Shown piece by piece: positions 56,337 to 64,000 of a stretch of 64,000 bases of DNA (position 1 is the first letter of the stretch; the number at the start of each line of letters is the position of its first letter). This DNA is from Bacteroidales bacterium. GTDB lineage: Bacteria; Bacteroidota; Bacteroidia; Bacteroidales; VadinHA17. Under the pieces are notes generated by a model. That model was given only the letters and a program-made list of their open reading frames with translations. It searched no databases and was not told the DNA's origin. A program made the position numbers and the translations under genes. The stretch lies in assembly GCA_016715075.1 (NCBI GenBank), contig JADKBK010000004.1, positions 1 to 64,000 on the forward strand. The letters run 5' to 3'.

Positions 56337-58821
56337 TCTTATCAGGTTGTTTCGGCAGCATTTGGTTTTATTAATATTAACCCCGCTCTTATTGGCAGGT
56401 ATTGTCATTTTCATGACCAGGAAACCAAATTTCAAATTCTCTTCTGAGACAAAGTTATATACCGGAATTGCCACAGGTTCAGGAGTGGAGCTTGATAAAA
56501 CCCTCAGCTATTTTGCAACAAACACTGCATTTGACAACCTGATTAATATTATAAAATCGCGGGAAACCCAGCAGGAGGTAGCAATAAGGCTTCTTGCACA
56601 GCATCTCCTGCTAGGCAATTATGACCCAAAATATATTTCCTCCGGTTCATACGCAGAATTGAAACGAATTACGCCTGCATATATATACAAGCTTGCCGGG
56701 ATAAGCATTCCTGTACCGGATCTAAAACCCGCAGTTGCTGACTCCTTGTCTGTTGATTCCCTTAATGTAAAGGGATCCTTTTCATTCAACGATCTAAAAA
56801 GTCTTACCAATACATCCACCCTTCCGGTTTCCATCGATCAGGCTTCTTATGAGAAGGCGGTAAAAAATCTGACTGACCTTATGGAAGGAAGTGATACAAA
56901 TTTTGTTTACAGGCTTCTGAATTTCGAACATCCTCATTATTCAATCAAAGCCCTTTCCACTGTAAATGTCCAGCGCATCGGCAGCAGCGACCTGATTCAG
57001 CTGAAATATGAAACTGACGACCCCGGGATCTGCCAGCAAACACTTGCACTGCTCATCGAGTCGTGTATAAAGAATTTTAAGAACGTAAAAGAGAACAGAT
57101 CTGATGCTGTCGTGAAATACTTTGAATTTCAGCTGAAACAAGCCGGTCTGCGGTTGAAAAATGCTGAAGATAAATTACTGGAATTCAATAAAGTTAATAA
57201 TATAATCAACTATTATGAGCAGAGTAAGGCAGTTGCCAATGTTAAGGAAGGACTGGATGTAGATTATAATAACCGGCGGATTAAACTCGCCGGGATAAAG
57301 GCTGCTATAATCAGGCTTGAAGATAAGCTTGGCAATCAGCAACAAATACAGCTGAAAAGCTCCAGCATAATAGATAAAAGGAATCAGCTCGGGGGGATCA
57401 ATTATAAGATCGCTTATTATGAACTGATTCAAACTGCTGATATTGATAAAGATCAGAAACTTATAGAATTAAAGACCAATGCTGAGAAGCTGAAAGAAGA
57501 AATAAAGCTCGCTGTCGGGGATTTATATACACTGGGGAATTCCATAGAAGGAGTACCTATCGCGACAATCCTGACTGATTGGATAAATAATGTTATTGAA
57601 GCGGAGAATCTTAAGGCTGAAATTGAAATTTTGGGAGAAAGGATCAGGGAATTTCAGAAGCAATATTCAATATACGCTCCGGCAGGGGCAAACCTTAAGC
57701 GCATTGAAAGAGAGATCTCTGTTTCAGAGCAGGAGTATCTGGAGATTTTGCACGGATTGAATCTTGCCAAATTGAAACAGCAGGATAATGAACTTTCTTC
57801 AAACCTTAAAATTGTCGATCAGCCTTATTTCCCGCTTTCTCCGATCCCAACCAAACGGAAGGTAATGATTTTGATGGCAGCTTTCGCCGGATTCATAATT
57901 GTATTTTCCGGTATCCTGGTTTTAGAATATTTTGATGATACCCTGAAGAATCCCGGAAAAGCTGCCGGAATTCTCAGGATACCTTCCGCAGGGGTAATTC
58001 CCAAAATTCTGCTAAAGGCAAATATTATAGATATGCCATTTGTTATCAACCGGTTACTTGATATTACAATCCAGAACCTTGAAATGTTTAATAATGCCGG
58101 ACGATCAGTAAAAACTACTAAAACTATATTGTTTTTCAGTACTTTGGAGAAGGAGGGTAAGAGTGTTATAGCAGGAAACCTTGCTTATAAATTTAAAAAG
58201 AAAGGTGAAAAAGTACTTGTTCTGAATTATAACAGGGAATCACTTATAAAAACAATAAAAGAGCAAAAGGGCTACCAGGAGAACCTCGAGGTACTTTCCA
58301 TCTACGGTGGTGCAGGCAAAAAATTAGGACATTCATTATTACGATTACTCCTTGGCTATCCGGATAACCGGATAAATATTGACAGCACTTTTCTGGAGAA
58401 GCCTGATAGTTATCTTAATAGTGAAGAGTATATTCATTACAATGTTGACGAGACTTTCTATTCGGTAAAGAATTATCAGGAAATTCTGGAAAACAATGAT
58501 ATAAAGCCGACTTTCATTCCTGATTTTGTACTCATTGAGCTGCCTCCAATACTGAACCATACTTACCCGGTAGGATTGATTGCCACCGCCGAATTACCAA
58601 TACTGGTATGTCGGTCAAACAGGGAATGGACATCAGCTGATCAGGGAGCACTTGATACATTCAGCAAACTCACAGAACATGCAATCCATTTTATTCTTAA
58701 CGGTGTTGAACTGGCTGAAATTGAATCAGTCCTTGGAGACTTACCAAAGAAACGAAGCCTCTTGCGGAAGATCGTAAAGAAAATATTTCGTTTTCAGTTC
58801 TTTTCAAAGAATCAAATTTAA
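56323..58821 (+). CDS. Wzz/Wzc-like polysaccharide co-polymerase with degenerate BY-kinase domain
   Basis: 832 residues. Wzz-type N-terminus (TM1 about 14-31), a large periplasmic coiled-coil region (about 270-500) of the GumC family, the SPIPTKRKVM proline-rich motif and TM2 at about 512-532. The cytoplasmic C-terminus (about 600-800) has the tyrosine-kinase/ParA-like fold. Walker A survives in part (FSTLEKEGKSVIAGNLA). Walker A' reads VLVLNYN, without the usual Asp residues, and Walker B reads VLIELPP, with Glu for Asp. No Tyr cluster at the C-terminus. So it is probably a co-polymerase controlling chain length and export, with a poor or absent kinase. Overlaps the TolC-like gene by 14 bases and precedes the flippase by two. 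Confidence 0.88.
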   Translation: MKVIDLIRLFRQHLVLLILTPLLLAGIVIFMTRKPNFKFSSETKLYTGIATGSGVELDKTLSYFATNTAFDNLINIIKSRETQQEVAIRLLAQHLLLGNYDPKYISSGSYAELKRITPAYIYKLAGISIPVPDLKPAVADSLSVDSLNVKGSFSFNDLKSLTNTSTLPVSIDQASYEKAVKNLTDLMEGSDTNFVYRLLNFEHPHYSIKALSTVNVQRIGSSDLIQLKYETDDPGICQQTLALLIESCIKNFKNVKENRSDAVVKYFEFQLKQAGLRLKNAEDKLLEFNKVNNIINYYEQSKAVANVKEGLDVDYNNRRIKLAGIKAAIIRLEDKLGNQQQIQLKSSSIIDKRNQLGGINYKIAYYELIQTADIDKDQKLIELKTNAEKLKEEIKLAVGDLYTLGNSIEGVPIATILTDWINNVIEAENLKAEIEILGERIREFQKQYSIYAPAGANLKRIEREISVSEQEYLEILHGLNLAKLKQQDNELSSNLKIVDQPYFPLSPIPTKRKVMILMAAFAGFIIVFSGILVLEYFDDTLKNPGKAAGILRIPSAGVIPKILLKANIIDMPFVINRLLDITIQNLEMFNNAGRSVKTTKTILFFSTLEKEGKSVIAGNLAYKFKKKGEKVLVLNYNRESLIKTIKEQKGYQENLEVLSIYGGAGKKLGHSLLRLLLGYPDNRINIDSTFLEKPDSYLNSEEYIHYNVDETFYSVKNYQEILENNDIKPTFIPDFVLIELPPILNHTYPVGLIATAELPILVCRSNREWTSADQGALDTFSKLTEHAIHFILNGVELAEIESVLGDLPKKRSLLRKIVKKIFRFQFFSKNQI

Positions 58822-58823
58822 TA

Positions 58824-60191
58824 ATGCAAAGCGTGAGAAGTACTTTTAAAAAGATTATTCATGAAGATAACTTCCTGTCACTTGCAGGCAATCTGTCAAT
58901 ATCCTTTTTCGGATTTGCAGGGTTTGCATTGCTTGCACGCAGCTTTCCTGTGGATTTATTCGGTCAGTATGTCCTCTTCATATCATCAGGTACTTTCATT
59001 GAAATGTTCAGATTTGGGATAACAAATACAGCCATAATACGCTATTTGTCAGGGGCAGGAGAATCAGAAAGGTTAAAATATATCGGATCAAACGTGCTAA
59101 TCGGGTTGATTGCTACTGTTTTCATTGGAGTAACTCTGTTAGTCAGCTATTTTTTCTTTGCTGATTCAATTGAAAAGGCCGGATATGGGTTGTTTTTTAC
59201 ATGGTACCCCCTCCTCGCATTTCTTAATCTGCCGTTTAATACAGCACTGGTCATCCTGCAGGCCGACCAGATGTTTGGTAAGATTTTAATTATACGGCTT
59301 ATCAACAGCGGAGGATTTTTCCTTGTCCTTGCAGTCAACTTTATTTTTCTTAAAATGAATCTTCATGAGCTTGTTATTGCAATGATAATGGTAAATGCTT
59401 TCGCATCAGCAATCTGTATAATATTGGGTTGGGATGGTTTACGCTACCTTATGAAAGCAACAAAAGACACAACAAGAACCCTTCTCGATTTTGGAAAATA
59501 TACAACCTTCACACTCATAGGTACCAATCTTTTAAGGAGCGCTGATACTCTGATAATCAGTCTGAGTCCAATGGGGCCCGCAGCCGTGGCATTATACAGT
59601 ATACCTATGAAATTAACTGAATTTCAGCAAATTCCTTTGCGTAGTTTTGCGGCTACTGCATTCCCGAAAATGTCAAGGGCAAGTATACAGGGCAAAATTG
59701 ATGAAGTCAGATCAATCTTTTATACCTATTCCGGAGCTATAACATATATTTTTATCATTATCAGTTTAGTGACATTTGTCTTTGCTGATTTTTTTGTACT
59801 TATCCTGGGAGGGTCCCAGTATCTGGGAACCGATCCTGTGACAGGAGTGAATACTGTCAGCATAGTCAGGGTATTTTCATTATATGGATTACTGCTGCCA
59901 ATCGACAGAATGACCGGAGTAGGACTTGACAGCATTAACAAACCGGGGAAAAACCTTATTAAGGTAAGTTTCATGGTAATCGCAAATGTTATTGGTGATC
60001 TGATAGCTGTGTTTCTGTTTAAATCACTCATCGCAGTTGCTATTGCCTCCGTAATATTTACAATTATCGGAGTATTGATAGGATTTTATTTCCTGAATGA
60101 AGATCTTAAAATAAGCCATACCAAAATATTCTCATTCGGGATCGAATTTTACAAGAACTCGTATAAGCGATTAATTCAACTCATTTCATGA
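58824..60191 (+). CDS. Wzx-like polysaccharide flippase
   Basis: 455 residues with about 12-14 hydrophobic segments, from FLSLAGNLSISFFGFAGFALLARSF onward, typical of the MATE/PST oligosaccharide flippase superfamily (Polysacc_synt). Likely moves undecaprenyl-linked repeat units across the inner membrane. Two bases after the Wzz/Wzc-like stop, so in the same transcript. No polymerase (Wzy) was recognised in the window; it may lie beyond 64000. Confidence 0.9.
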   Translation: MQSVRSTFKKIIHEDNFLSLAGNLSISFFGFAGFALLARSFPVDLFGQYVLFISSGTFIEMFRFGITNTAIIRYLSGAGESERLKYIGSNVLIGLIATVFIGVTLLVSYFFFADSIEKAGYGLFFTWYPLLAFLNLPFNTALVILQADQMFGKILIIRLINSGGFFLVLAVNFIFLKMNLHELVIAMIMVNAFASAICIILGWDGLRYLMKATKDTTRTLLDFGKYTTFTLIGTNLLRSADTLIISLSPMGPAAVALYSIPMKLTEFQQIPLRSFAATAFPKMSRASIQGKIDEVRSIFYTYSGAITYIFIIISLVTFVFADFFVLILGGSQYLGTDPVTGVNTVSIVRVFSLYGLLLPIDRMTGVGLDSINKPGKNLIKVSFMVIANVIGDLIAVFLFKSLIAVAIASVIFTIIGVLIGFYFLNEDLKISHTKIFSFGIEFYKNSYKRLIQLIS

Positions 60192-60233
60192 AATCAATGC
60201 TGAAATATATTAACCATAACAGACTAAATTCTC

Positions 60234-61124
60234 ATGCATAGCATCCAACCCATCGTTATAGTAGTTGCCTGTGATAATCATTACATGCCACTCCTCGCTG
60301 CCCTGATGAAGTCCATTGAAGTAAATCATAAATCAGGGGAGCATATACATTTTTTCATCCTGGACGATGGAATAGTGAAGAGAAATAAAACCAAACTGAT
60401 CAGGTCGGTCAGTTCTGATATCTTTACAATTCATTGGTTGTCAATGGACCAGGTTATTCCGAAAGGTATGAACATCCCATATGATAACAGTTCCTACCCG
60501 CTGATCATTCACATGAGAATGTTTATTCCCTATTTTATTCCTGAAGAATATGAGAAGGTTATATATATGGATGTGGATATGATTGTCAGAGATGATATTT
60601 CGAAATTATGGAATACAAATTTGAATGATTATACAATAGGCGCTGTTATCGATGTAAGGATAAGAGAGTTCGGAAATTCACATGCAGTTGAAAATTACTT
60701 AGACCTTGGTTTTGAGGCTTCAACAAAATACTTCAATACAGGACTTCTGCTTATTAATACGAAGAAATGGAGGGAAGATGATCTGACCCCTCAGATTTTC
60801 AGATGTATTGAAGAAAACAGGCGATTTGCCAATTACCCCGATCAGTATGGGCTGAATGTTATTTTCGCCGGTAAATGGTTTGAAATTGATACAAGGTGGA
60901 GCTGGTCAGCGGAAGAGTGGAAGAGTGATGCTTCACTGATTCATTTTATCTGGCGTAAACCGATCTACAAAACCTATATGTTCGAGAAAAGGTATCAGGA
61001 GATGTTTTTTCAATACCTGAACCTTACCGAATGGAAGGGATTTAGACCTGTCAGTGAATTTAAAAGACTGATTAAGAAGCTGTTGAACAAGTTGTTGAAG
61101 CTTCCTTTACTTCTGAAAAGATAG
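60234..61124 (+). CDS. Glycosyltransferase family 8
   Basis: 296 residues, cytoplasmic. GT8 fold: IVVVACDNHYMPLLAALMKS, HIHFFILDDGI, YEKVIYMDVDMIVRDDISKLW with the metal-binding Asp113/Asp115, YFNTGLLLINTKKWRE and YPDQYGLNVIFAGKW. A basic C-terminal helix suggests membrane association. Retaining sugar transferase, often galactosyl or glucosyl; the donor cannot be told. Part of the repeat-unit assembly set. Confidence 0.93.
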   Translation: MHSIQPIVIVVACDNHYMPLLAALMKSIEVNHKSGEHIHFFILDDGIVKRNKTKLIRSVSSDIFTIHWLSMDQVIPKGMNIPYDNSSYPLIIHMRMFIPYFIPEEYEKVIYMDVDMIVRDDISKLWNTNLNDYTIGAVIDVRIREFGNSHAVENYLDLGFEASTKYFNTGLLLINTKKWREDDLTPQIFRCIEENRRFANYPDQYGLNVIFAGKWFEIDTRWSWSAEEWKSDASLIHFIWRKPIYKTYMFEKRYQEMFFQYLNLTEWKGFRPVSEFKRLIKKLLNKLLKLPLLLKR

Positions 61125-61197
61125 GAGAGAGATTCCGGAATAGCTTTCATATAAAAAAACAAATAAAGCAATTAACCAATATTTTAAAAAATAGAGC

Positions 61198-62085
61198 ATG
61201 ATAAATTTCTTATTCCCTAAGTGGTTAAAGGAGTTATTGGCAGAATATTCTGATAATGAAAAACTTAAAACTTCAAATTTAGCCATACTCAAAGGCAGAT
61301 TACGGAAATTTGAAGTTGAAAATCCTCTGGTATCTATTGTCATTCCTGCATGGAATGAGGAGGAGAACATCATTAAAACAATTGCATCGCTGGCTGATAA
61401 TGAATTTGATTTTCCCTGTGAGTTGTTTGTCGTTAACAATAATTCAACTGATAATACTCAGGCTGTCCTTGACAGGATGGGTGTCAGATCGATGATTGAG
61501 ACAAATCAGGGTATTGCACCGGCGCGCCGAAGGGGACTGATGGAAGCACGGGGCAAGTATCACCTTTGCTGTGACAGCGACACTATTTACCCGCCGACAT
61601 GGATAAAGAAAATGACCGAAACACTTCAGAAGAATGAAGGGCATGGAGTGGCTTGTATTTACGGATCTTATTCATTTATCCCTTCCGAAGGGAAAAGCAG
61701 GTTTGTAATGGCGCTTTATGAAACAGGGAGCAGTGTTATACGCTTTTTTAAATCAAAAGAGACCGAGACGCGGAGAGTGATGGGTTTTAACTTCGGTTTT
61801 AGCAAGGCGGTTGCCCTGGAGGTAAACGGATTTATAATGGATAAGCCGCGAAAATTCCGGAATGAGCTGGGAAGTGCTGACTATGTTGCAGATAGCGAAG
61901 ATGGACTGCTGGCATTCAATATTAAAAAAGCCGGTTATAAAATCTTATACGTCAATAACAGAAAATCAAGAGTATGGACCAGTGATCGCAGATTGCTGAT
62001 AGATGGAGGTCTTGTTCGTGCGATAGGATTACGGCTGATAAAGATCATTAACAGAAAAGCTTTTGATAAGATTGCCAGGTCGTAA
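61198..62085 (+). CDS. Glycosyltransferase family 2
   Basis: 295 residues. GT-A fold: LVSIVIPAWNEEENIIKTIASL, LFVVNNNSTDNTQAVLD, GIAPARRRGLMEARGKY, CCDSDTIYPPTWI (the DxD-like DSD near residue 126) and, in the C-terminal part, DSEDGLLAFNIKKAGYKILY. Inverting transferase acting in the cytoplasm; specificity unknown. 73 bases after the GT8 gene. Confidence 0.92.
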   Translation: MINFLFPKWLKELLAEYSDNEKLKTSNLAILKGRLRKFEVENPLVSIVIPAWNEEENIIKTIASLADNEFDFPCELFVVNNNSTDNTQAVLDRMGVRSMIETNQGIAPARRRGLMEARGKYHLCCDSDTIYPPTWIKKMTETLQKNEGHGVACIYGSYSFIPSEGKSRFVMALYETGSSVIRFFKSKETETRRVMGFNFGFSKAVALEVNGFIMDKPRKFRNELGSADYVADSEDGLLAFNIKKAGYKILYVNNRKSRVWTSDRRLLIDGGLVRAIGLRLIKIINRKAFDKIARS

Positions 62086-62145
62086 TGGTAATTATCATAT
62101 AGTCAAATTTATAAATAACTTTTTGAATCAACTCATATTGCGCTC

Positions 62146-64000
62146 ATGTCAGATAAAAACAGATTAAAATCAAAATCTATCTATGGACTATTCAATTCAT
62201 CATCTTCAATTGATGAGGTTCTGAAAAATGGAAACAAAGGTGATATTCATCTCAGGAATATCTGTCATAATGGTTATCAGATTGCAGCAGGGCCTGTGAA
62301 AAATTTATTTGTTTCTGAAAAGATTTATAATTCTGAAGAGATCCGGCAACATTTGAATTATCTGTCCGGAAATACCGCGGACCTTATACTTGAGTTAATC
62401 AATCGTGAGGGTGTTTCAGGTTGTCGGCGTTTGAATGGAAAATTTACAATCATTCTGTGTGAGAATGAAAAAACTACAATAATCAGAGATCGCAATGGTG
62501 AAGGACCAATGGTCTATTTTACTAATGATTTTTATACTGATTCCTACAGCGGATTAAATGATTTTAAAAACTTCAGTGCAGAACCGGATATGACTGGCAT
62601 AACGACTTTCCTGAAAATTGGTTATATACCTGCACCTTTGACTTCTTTAAAAGGAGTAAGTAAAGTTCCTGCAGGTGCGATCCTTTATCATACCAGGGAT
62701 GGCTTTCATTACGGGAAACTCTTTGATTTTGAAGAGATAATTAAAAGCGATCGTAAGTCTGTTTCATTGCCGGAAGCAGTTGAAACCTACAGTGATCTTT
62801 TAAAAAAATCTCTTAAGCGAAGGATTGGTGATGCTGAGACAGTAGGCGTTTTACTGAGCGGGGGATACGATTCAGGCGGAAATATTGCCATGTCCCGACT
62901 GGTTCATTCAGGCAAGATCAAAACCTATTCGATAGGTTTTAAGGATAATCCGGCTTCAGAGCTTCCATATGCAAAGTTGATGGCCGATCAGTATGGAGCA
63001 GAGCATCATGAATATTTAATGGATGGGACAGAAATTGAATTCCTGCCTGATATCATTGATGCATTAGGTGATCCATTTTCGGAATCAGGATTTATGCTCA
63101 ACTATACTGTAATGAAAATGGTTGGTTCTGAAAATTTGCCTGTCTCAATAGGAGGTGATGGAAATGACCAATATTTTGGTGCAGGAATACGTGAAACGGC
63201 GCTCCATTATAAAATGCATAAATACGGGCTGGCTCCTTTTGCTAAATTGTTTGATAATCTGAGCGATAATAGACTGTTTGACAATGATAATATTGCATTC
63301 AGGGTACATTTTCAGAACCAGAAAATTTTGAGGGTAATGGAGCCTGAGACCTTTGGGTTTCATGATTTCCAGCTAAAGAAGATGTTCAGATTAAATAAGA
63401 TAATTCCTCATAGTTATCTGTCACTTATTCCTGAAAAATTCAGCAGCTATGAAGAGCTCTTTCTTCAGCGTAATTATTATCTCCATCTTCAGCATTCAGT
63501 TAATGAGGTTATACTTTTCAAGGCATCACGTATGTCAGAGTTTTTCAATGTTAATCTTGCTTTTTCATATACCGATCTTGATATATATCATTTTCTTCAG
63601 CAGCTTCCTGTTAATATGAGAGCTAAAGGCTCAGTTGAAGAATGTTTGAAAGGAAAAGGTGTTGCAAAGTATATCCATAAGGTACTTGTTAAACCCATGT
63701 TGCCTGATAGCGTTACTAACCGGCCAAAGCAGGGAGGTTTTTCACCATTGGAAATATTTTTTAATACCAAAGAACGTCGCAGCTCCATTTACCGGTATAT
63801 CAGGAAATCGGCATGGGCGGCAACTCTGAATAAAAATAGTTTTCTCGATGATTTTTTCCGTCAATATGAATCACTCGCATCAGGAAAATCATACTGGTTT
63901 TGGTATAAACAGGTCAAATCAAACCAATTGATTAATCTTCTGATCATTACTCTATGGTGGGACAGGGTTATCGGGGATAAAAAATATGACACGCTGTCAG
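62146..64000 (+). CDS. Asparagine synthetase-like protein, 3' end outside window
   Basis: Open for 618 codons from the ATG at 62146 with no stop before the window ends. C-terminal ATP-pyrophosphatase (asparagine synthase) domain: VGVLLSGGYDSGGN (PP-loop, from about residue 234), KTYSIGFKDNP, LGDPFSESGFML and VSIGGDGNDQYFGAG. The N-terminal 200 residues keep the outline of a class II glutaminase domain (RRLNGKFTIILCENE, IIRDRNGEGPMVYF), but the protein starts MSDKNRLKS. AsnB enzymes start MCGI with the catalytic Cys2, which is absent, so glutamine use is unlikely. Such proteins are common in polysaccharide loci, where they may amidate sugar acids; here the locus also makes UDP-glucuronate. Confidence 0.88.
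   Translation, partial: MSDKNRLKSKSIYGLFNSSSSIDEVLKNGNKGDIHLRNICHNGYQIAAGPVKNLFVSEKIYNSEEIRQHLNYLSGNTADLILELINREGVSGCRRLNGKFTIILCENEKTTIIRDRNGEGPMVYFTNDFYTDSYSGLNDFKNFSAEPDMTGITTFLKIGYIPAPLTSLKGVSKVPAGAILYHTRDGFHYGKLFDFEEIIKSDRKSVSLPEAVETYSDLLKKSLKRRIGDAETVGVLLSGGYDSGGNIAMSRLVHSGKIKTYSIGFKDNPASELPYAKLMADQYGAEHHEYLMDGTEIEFLPDIIDALGDPFSESGFMLNYTVMKMVGSENLPVSIGGDGNDQYFGAGIRETALHYKMHKYGLAPFAKLFDNLSDNRLFDNDNIAFRVHFQNQKILRVMEPETFGFHDFQLKKMFRLNKIIPHSYLSLIPEKFSSYEELFLQRNYYLHLQHSVNEVILFKASRMSEFFNVNLAFSYTDLDIYHFLQQLPVNMRAKGSVEECLKGKGVAKYIHKVLVKPMLPDSVTNRPKQGGFSPLEIFFNTKERRSSIYRYIRKSAWAATLNKNSFLDDFFRQYESLASGKSYWFWYKQVKSNQLINLLIITLWWDRVIGDKKYDTLS

Overview
The window reads as a chromosomal segment of a member of the Bacteroidota, most likely a Bacteroidales-like or marine/environmental lineage. 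Evidence: two giant surface proteins ending in the gliding-motility-associated (CHU_C, type B) C-terminal domain of type IX secretion, each followed by a PorP/SprF-family outer-membrane protein; promoters of the TAnnTTTG type; sparse Shine-Dalgarno signals; a fused ribBA; and PAS-rich soluble histidine kinases beside an exopolysaccharide locus. No plasmid, phage or CRISPR locus is visible.

Layout. (1) 1-17058, + strand: two copies of an adhesin + PorP/SprF cassette. The first adhesin enters from outside the window, carries 20 tandem 255-bp Ig-like repeats (10-5055) and is broken by many indels. The second (8619-16031, 2470 aa) is intact, with a CUB-like domain, an FN3-like domain, nine 249-bp BIG2-like repeats and SprB-type repeats. 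(2) 17213-34679: housekeeping genes: a secreted EEP-family nuclease/phosphatase, cca, a thioredoxin, xseA-xseB, a YwqK-like repeat protein, dnaK, panB with an RluA-type pseudouridine synthase, a two-component pair, a LysM glucosaminidase, fmt, ribBA and an LptF/LptG permease. (3) 34680-37583: a START-like protein, tRNA-Met(CAT), and a small decayed integrative element downstream of the tRNA, with repeated tRNA-3'-end scars, an RCC1-repeat lipoprotein and an integrase C-terminal remnant. (4) 37584-41666, - strand: a DHOD-like flavoprotein, a membrane-anchored DUF362 protein and a Tat-type aldo/keto reductase. (5) 41819-64000: an exopolysaccharide region. The nucleotide-sugar genes (UDP-glucuronate decarboxylase, UDP-glucose dehydrogenase) lie on the - strand. 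Diverging from them is a roughly 19-kb all-plus block of three PAS/GAF histidine kinases (one hybrid with REC and Hpt), a stand-alone CheY-like receiver, a sugar transferase fused to a degenerate receiver, a short TolC-like protein, a Wzz/Wzc-like protein with a degenerate kinase domain, a Wzx-like flippase, GT8 and GT2 glycosyltransferases and an asparagine-synthetase-like protein that runs off the end.

How it may work together (inference). The + block couples a phosphorelay directly to polymer synthesis. The kinases can pass phosphate through REC/Hpt to the stand-alone receiver, which sits next to a phosphoglycosyl transferase carrying a pseudo-receiver in which every canonical phosphorylation residue is replaced. 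This signalling-to-initiating-transferase link is the best candidate for an undescribed system here.

Caution on quality. Several genes have one-base (mostly homopolymer) deletions that restore perfectly conserved frames when corrected: xseB, the RluA-like gene, the 3' end of the second PAS kinase, and the first adhesin. This pattern suggests sequence error at least as much as real gene decay.
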